The position numbers and the translations under genes are program-made. Of a DNA stretch of 17,924 nt, positions 15,857-17,924 are shown piece after piece. Under the pieces are notes generated by a model, which was not told the origin of the DNA, did no database searches, and saw only the letters and a list, made by a program, of their open reading frames with translations. Origin of the DNA: Planctomycetota bacterium (GTDB taxonomy: Bacteria > Planctomycetota > PUPC01 > DSUN01); contig VGYW01000148.1 of NCBI GenBank assembly GCA_016872875.1, positions 1-17,924 on the forward strand, in the 5' to 3' direction. Every line of letters starts with the position of its first letter. Within the stretch, counting starts at the first letter, position 1.

Positions 15857-16036
15857 TGCCCCCACCGACCTTGCGTCGGTGGGGCAAGGGATTGGTAACT
15901 ACCCACGATGCCCCTCACCCCCCTTCCCCCCTCTCCCTCCGCCCGCCAGGGGCGGGCGGAGGGAGAGGGGGGTGTAGGGCCGGGGCTTTGTTAGTTGCCA
16001 ATCCTACGCCCCACCGACGCAAGGTCGGTGGGGGCA
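15857..16036. repeat. Composite nested inverted-repeat element, 180 bp
   Basis: Two 28-nt outer arms (15857-15884 and 16009-16036) are perfect reverse complements. Each arm is itself a hairpin: CCCCACCGAC, loop CTTGC, GTCGGTGGGG on the left. Just inside are imperfect arms (GGATTGGTAACTA near 15889-15901 against TAGTTGCCAATCC near 15992-16004). At the centre a perfect 22-bp stem (15926-15947 with 15951-15972) closes on a 3-nt loop. No open frame crosses it sensibly. The nested symmetry resembles a MITE or BIME-type element. It separates the hydroxyacid dehydrogenase from cimA and could act as a two-way terminator. Confidence 0.9.
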
Positions 16037-16070
16037 GGAACACGATATGGGTGTGCTCACGTCTGAATCG

Positions 16071-16100
16071 CTGCTGGGAGAGGGCCGGGGTGAGGGCTCC
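16071..16100. repeat. Probable dispersed intergenic repeat before cimA
   Basis: The segment GGGAGAGGGCCGGGGTGAGG resembles a GC-rich repeat that I recall between genes in many bacterial genomes, often mis-translated as GEGRGEG or LTPALSQ. Related GAGAGGGG and GGCCGGGG text also occurs in the central part of the composite element at 15926-15985. An in-frame ATG at 16047 would include it as 24 extra N-terminal residues of cimA. Confidence 0.5.
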
Positions 16101-16118
16101 TGGACTAGGAAGGTGCTC

Positions 16119-17702
16119 TTGAAGCGCATCGCAATCTACGACACCACGCTCCGCGACGGCGCGCAGGCCGAGGCGGTCACGTTCTCGCTCACCGACAAGC
16201 TCGCCATCGCACACCGCCTCGACGAGTTCGGCGTGGACTACATCGAGGGCGGCTACCCGCTTTCGAACCCGAAGGACGCCGCGTTCTTCGCGGAGATTCG
16301 CAAGCGCCCGCTCCGCAGGGCGCGCGTCGTCGCCTTCGGAAACACCCGCCGCGCCAAGACAACCGCCGACCGCGACGACGGCCTCCGCTCCCTCTTGGAA
16401 GCAGGCACCGACGTCGTCGCCATCGTAGGCAAGGCCTGGGACCTCCACGTCCGCGAAGTCCTCCGCGTGACCCTCGACGACAACCTTGCGATGATCGCCG
16501 ACTCGGTCGCGCACCTCAAGGCTCAGGGCCGCAAGGTCTTCTTCGACGCCGAGCACTTCTTCGACGGCTTCCGCCACAACCGCGACTACGCCCTCGCCTG
16601 CCTCCGCGCCGCCCAGGACGCCGCCGCCGACGCCATCGTGCTGTGCGACACCAACGGCGGCACCCTCACCGAGCCGCTCCGCGCCGCCGTCCGCACCGCA
16701 CGCAAGGCCCTCAAGGCCGACCTCGGCATCCACACCCACGACGACGCGGGCCTCGCAGTCGCCAACTCCCTCGCCGCCGTCGAGGAGGGAGCCACACAGG
16801 TCCAGGGCACCATCAACGGCATCGGCGAACGGTGCGGGAACGTGGACCTCTGCGTCGTCATCCCCGACCTCGCCCTCAAGATGGGCTGCCAGGTCCTCGC
16901 GCCCAGCGCAATCGGCCAGCTCACCCGCCTCTCACGCTACGTCTACCAGGTCGCCAACCTCAACCTGCCGCTCAAGCAGCCCTACGTCGGCGCAAACGCC
17001 TTCGCCCACAAGGGCGGCCTCCACGTGGACGGCGTCCAGAAGAACGTCCTCACCTACGAGCACGTGGACCCCGCCGCGGTCGGCAACGAGCGCCGCATCC
17101 TCATCTCCGAGCTCTCCGGCACCGCAGCGATCATGGTCAAGGCCCGCAAGCTCGACGCGGGCATAGACCGCGCGACGAGCCGCCGCATCCTCGACGCCGT
17201 GCAGAACCTGGAGAACGAGGGCTACGAGTTCGAGGCCGCCGAGGCTTCCTTCCAGCTCCTCGTCCGCAAGCTCCTCGGCACACATCGCACCTTCTTCGAC
17301 CTCCAGGGCTTCCGCGTCATCGTCGAGAAGCGCGGCGGCGACCGCGCGCCCATCAGCGAGGCAACCGTCAAGCTCAAGGTCCGCGGCAAGTCCCGCCTCA
17401 CCGTCGGCGAGGGCGACGGCCCCGTCCACGCCCTCGACGTCGCCCTCCGAGCCGCACTTGAGGACGCCTACCCCGGCCTCAAGAAGGTGCGGCTCGTGGA
17501 CTACAAGGTCCGCATCGTCAACCCCAAGGCCGCCACCGCCGCTCGAACCTGCGTCGTCATCGAGTCCACCGACGGCGACGCCGTCTGGGGCACCGTGGGG
17601 GTCAGCGACAACATCATCGAGGCCTCCTGGCAGGCCCTCGTGGACAGCATTGAATACGCCCTCCTCAAAGAAGACGACAAGGGCAAAGCTCCCGCTCTCT
17701 AG
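16119..17702 (+). CDS. cimA: (R)-citramalate synthase / 2-isopropylmalate synthase family, CimA type
   Basis: The enzyme condenses acetyl-CoA with pyruvate to (R)-citramalate, the threonine-independent entry to isoleucine synthesis. The DRE-TIM barrel starts with DTTLRDG (8-14). Metal ligands are D8, H205 and H207 (HTHDDAG) and N241 (GERCGN). FAHKGGLHVDG (295-305) is characteristic, and a LeuA-type regulatory domain covers about 390-515, so feedback control by isoleucine is plausible. The length, 527 residues, fits CimA. The start chosen is the TTG at 16119: AGGAAGG (16107-16113) lies 5 nt upstream and the protein begins MKRIAIYDTTLRDG. The ATG at 16047 would add 24 residues of repeat origin; the GTG at 16113 overlaps the ribosome binding site. 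No leu or ilv gene is adjacent in the window. Homocitrate-type activity is less likely. Confidence 0.9.
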   Translation: MKRIAIYDTTLRDGAQAEAVTFSLTDKLAIAHRLDEFGVDYIEGGYPLSNPKDAAFFAEIRKRPLRRARVVAFGNTRRAKTTADRDDGLRSLLEAGTDVVAIVGKAWDLHVREVLRVTLDDNLAMIADSVAHLKAQGRKVFFDAEHFFDGFRHNRDYALACLRAAQDAAADAIVLCDTNGGTLTEPLRAAVRTARKALKADLGIHTHDDAGLAVANSLAAVEEGATQVQGTINGIGERCGNVDLCVVIPDLALKMGCQVLAPSAIGQLTRLSRYVYQVANLNLPLKQPYVGANAFAHKGGLHVDGVQKNVLTYEHVDPAAVGNERRILISELSGTAAIMVKARKLDAGIDRATSRRILDAVQNLENEGYEFEAAEASFQLLVRKLLGTHRTFFDLQGFRVIVEKRGGDRAPISEATVKLKVRGKSRLTVGEGDGPVHALDVALRAALEDAYPGLKKVRLVDYKVRIVNPKAATAARTCVVIESTDGDAVWGTVGVSDNIIEASWQALVDSIEYALLKEDDKGKAPAL

Positions 17703-17773
17703 CTCGCGTCGTGGAAGACACGCCCAGGTAGAACTCGCCGCGGTCCCCTGGTCCCCATAAGGGCCTCCAGCGC

Positions 17774-17795
17774 CGCGCTTTCGCGCGAAAGCGCG
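17774..17795. terminator. Perfect 22-bp palindrome downstream of cimA
   Basis: The half-site CGCGCTTTCGC is followed directly by its reverse complement, 72 nt after the cimA stop codon. It could form a cruciform or hairpin and serve as a two-way terminator, but no T-run follows it. A 10-nt motif next to it (CGACAATCGC, 17794-17803) recurs inverted at the window edge (about 17915-17924), so it may belong to a larger element that continues outside. Confidence 0.45.
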
Positions 17796-17924
17796 ACAAT
17801 CGCTTCCGTACCTCCCCAAGTGTGGGATACGGCGCGGCGCCACAACGGCACCCAAGAGGCCCGCCACGCGCCAAAGTCCCTGCCGCCGGCTCGGCCAGCG
17901 CTGGTCCCACGGTCGCGATTGTCG
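17796..17924. other. Non-coding tail of the window
   Basis: I see no gene, ribosome binding site or recognisable RNA here. Apart from the inverted 10-nt motif near its two ends, it appears featureless. Confidence 0.5.

Noticed and set aside
17811..17830. Possible isolated half of the array palindrome (AAGTGTGG)
   Set aside because: Only 8 nt match and there is no dyad symmetry around it; chance is a sufficient explanation.

Overview
The window is GC-rich bacterial DNA, and every convincing gene lies on the + strand. Large multidomain hydrolase-like proteins with LamG domains, a radical SAM protein of the AmmeMemoRadiSam type, and many short tandem repeats between genes suggest a member of the PVC group (Planctomycetota or relatives), probably from a metagenome. 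This placement is inferred from gene style; no rRNA or other marker gene is present.

Layout. (1) 1-3268: a 2-oxo acid dehydrogenase operon with E1-alpha, E1-beta and E2. Octamer-repeat hairpins precede E1-alpha and separate it from E1-beta. No E3 (lipoamide dehydrogenase) gene is visible. (2) 3275-6616: a 1113-residue glycosidase-like protein, apparently translationally coupled to E2. (3) 6653-8792: an RNase Z-like metallo-beta-lactamase-fold protein, then a radical SAM protein. They are separated by heptamer repeats in inverted orientation. (4) 8793-10411: a gene-free stretch dominated by an array of eleven near-perfect 24-bp palindromes spaced at exactly 134 bp. (5) 10412-14776: a good sigma70-like promoter, another octamer cassette, and a secreted 1381-residue protein with two LamG domains and a barrel-like region. 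(6) 14812-15828: a D-2-hydroxyacid dehydrogenase. (7) 15857-16036: a 180-bp composite inverted repeat. (8) 16119-17702: a citramalate synthase (CimA-type) gene, probably with a TTG start. (9) 17703-17924: non-coding sequence with a perfect 22-bp palindrome.

How the genes fit together. The dehydrogenase complex would make acyl-CoA (acetyl-CoA if pyruvate is the substrate). CimA joins acetyl-CoA and pyruvate to make citramalate for isoleucine synthesis. The hydroxyacid dehydrogenase acts on small 2-oxo or 2-hydroxy acids. The two large proteins look like carbohydrate-active enzymes or their relatives, but their substrates cannot be read from the sequence. There is no clear single pathway.

The most unusual content is in the non-coding DNA. 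It holds the 134-bp palindrome array, five period-7/8 repeat tracts (four in forward/reverse-complement cassettes), a period-7 tract inside a coding region, and the composite hairpin element before cimA. The 134-bp array is the best candidate for something undescribed.
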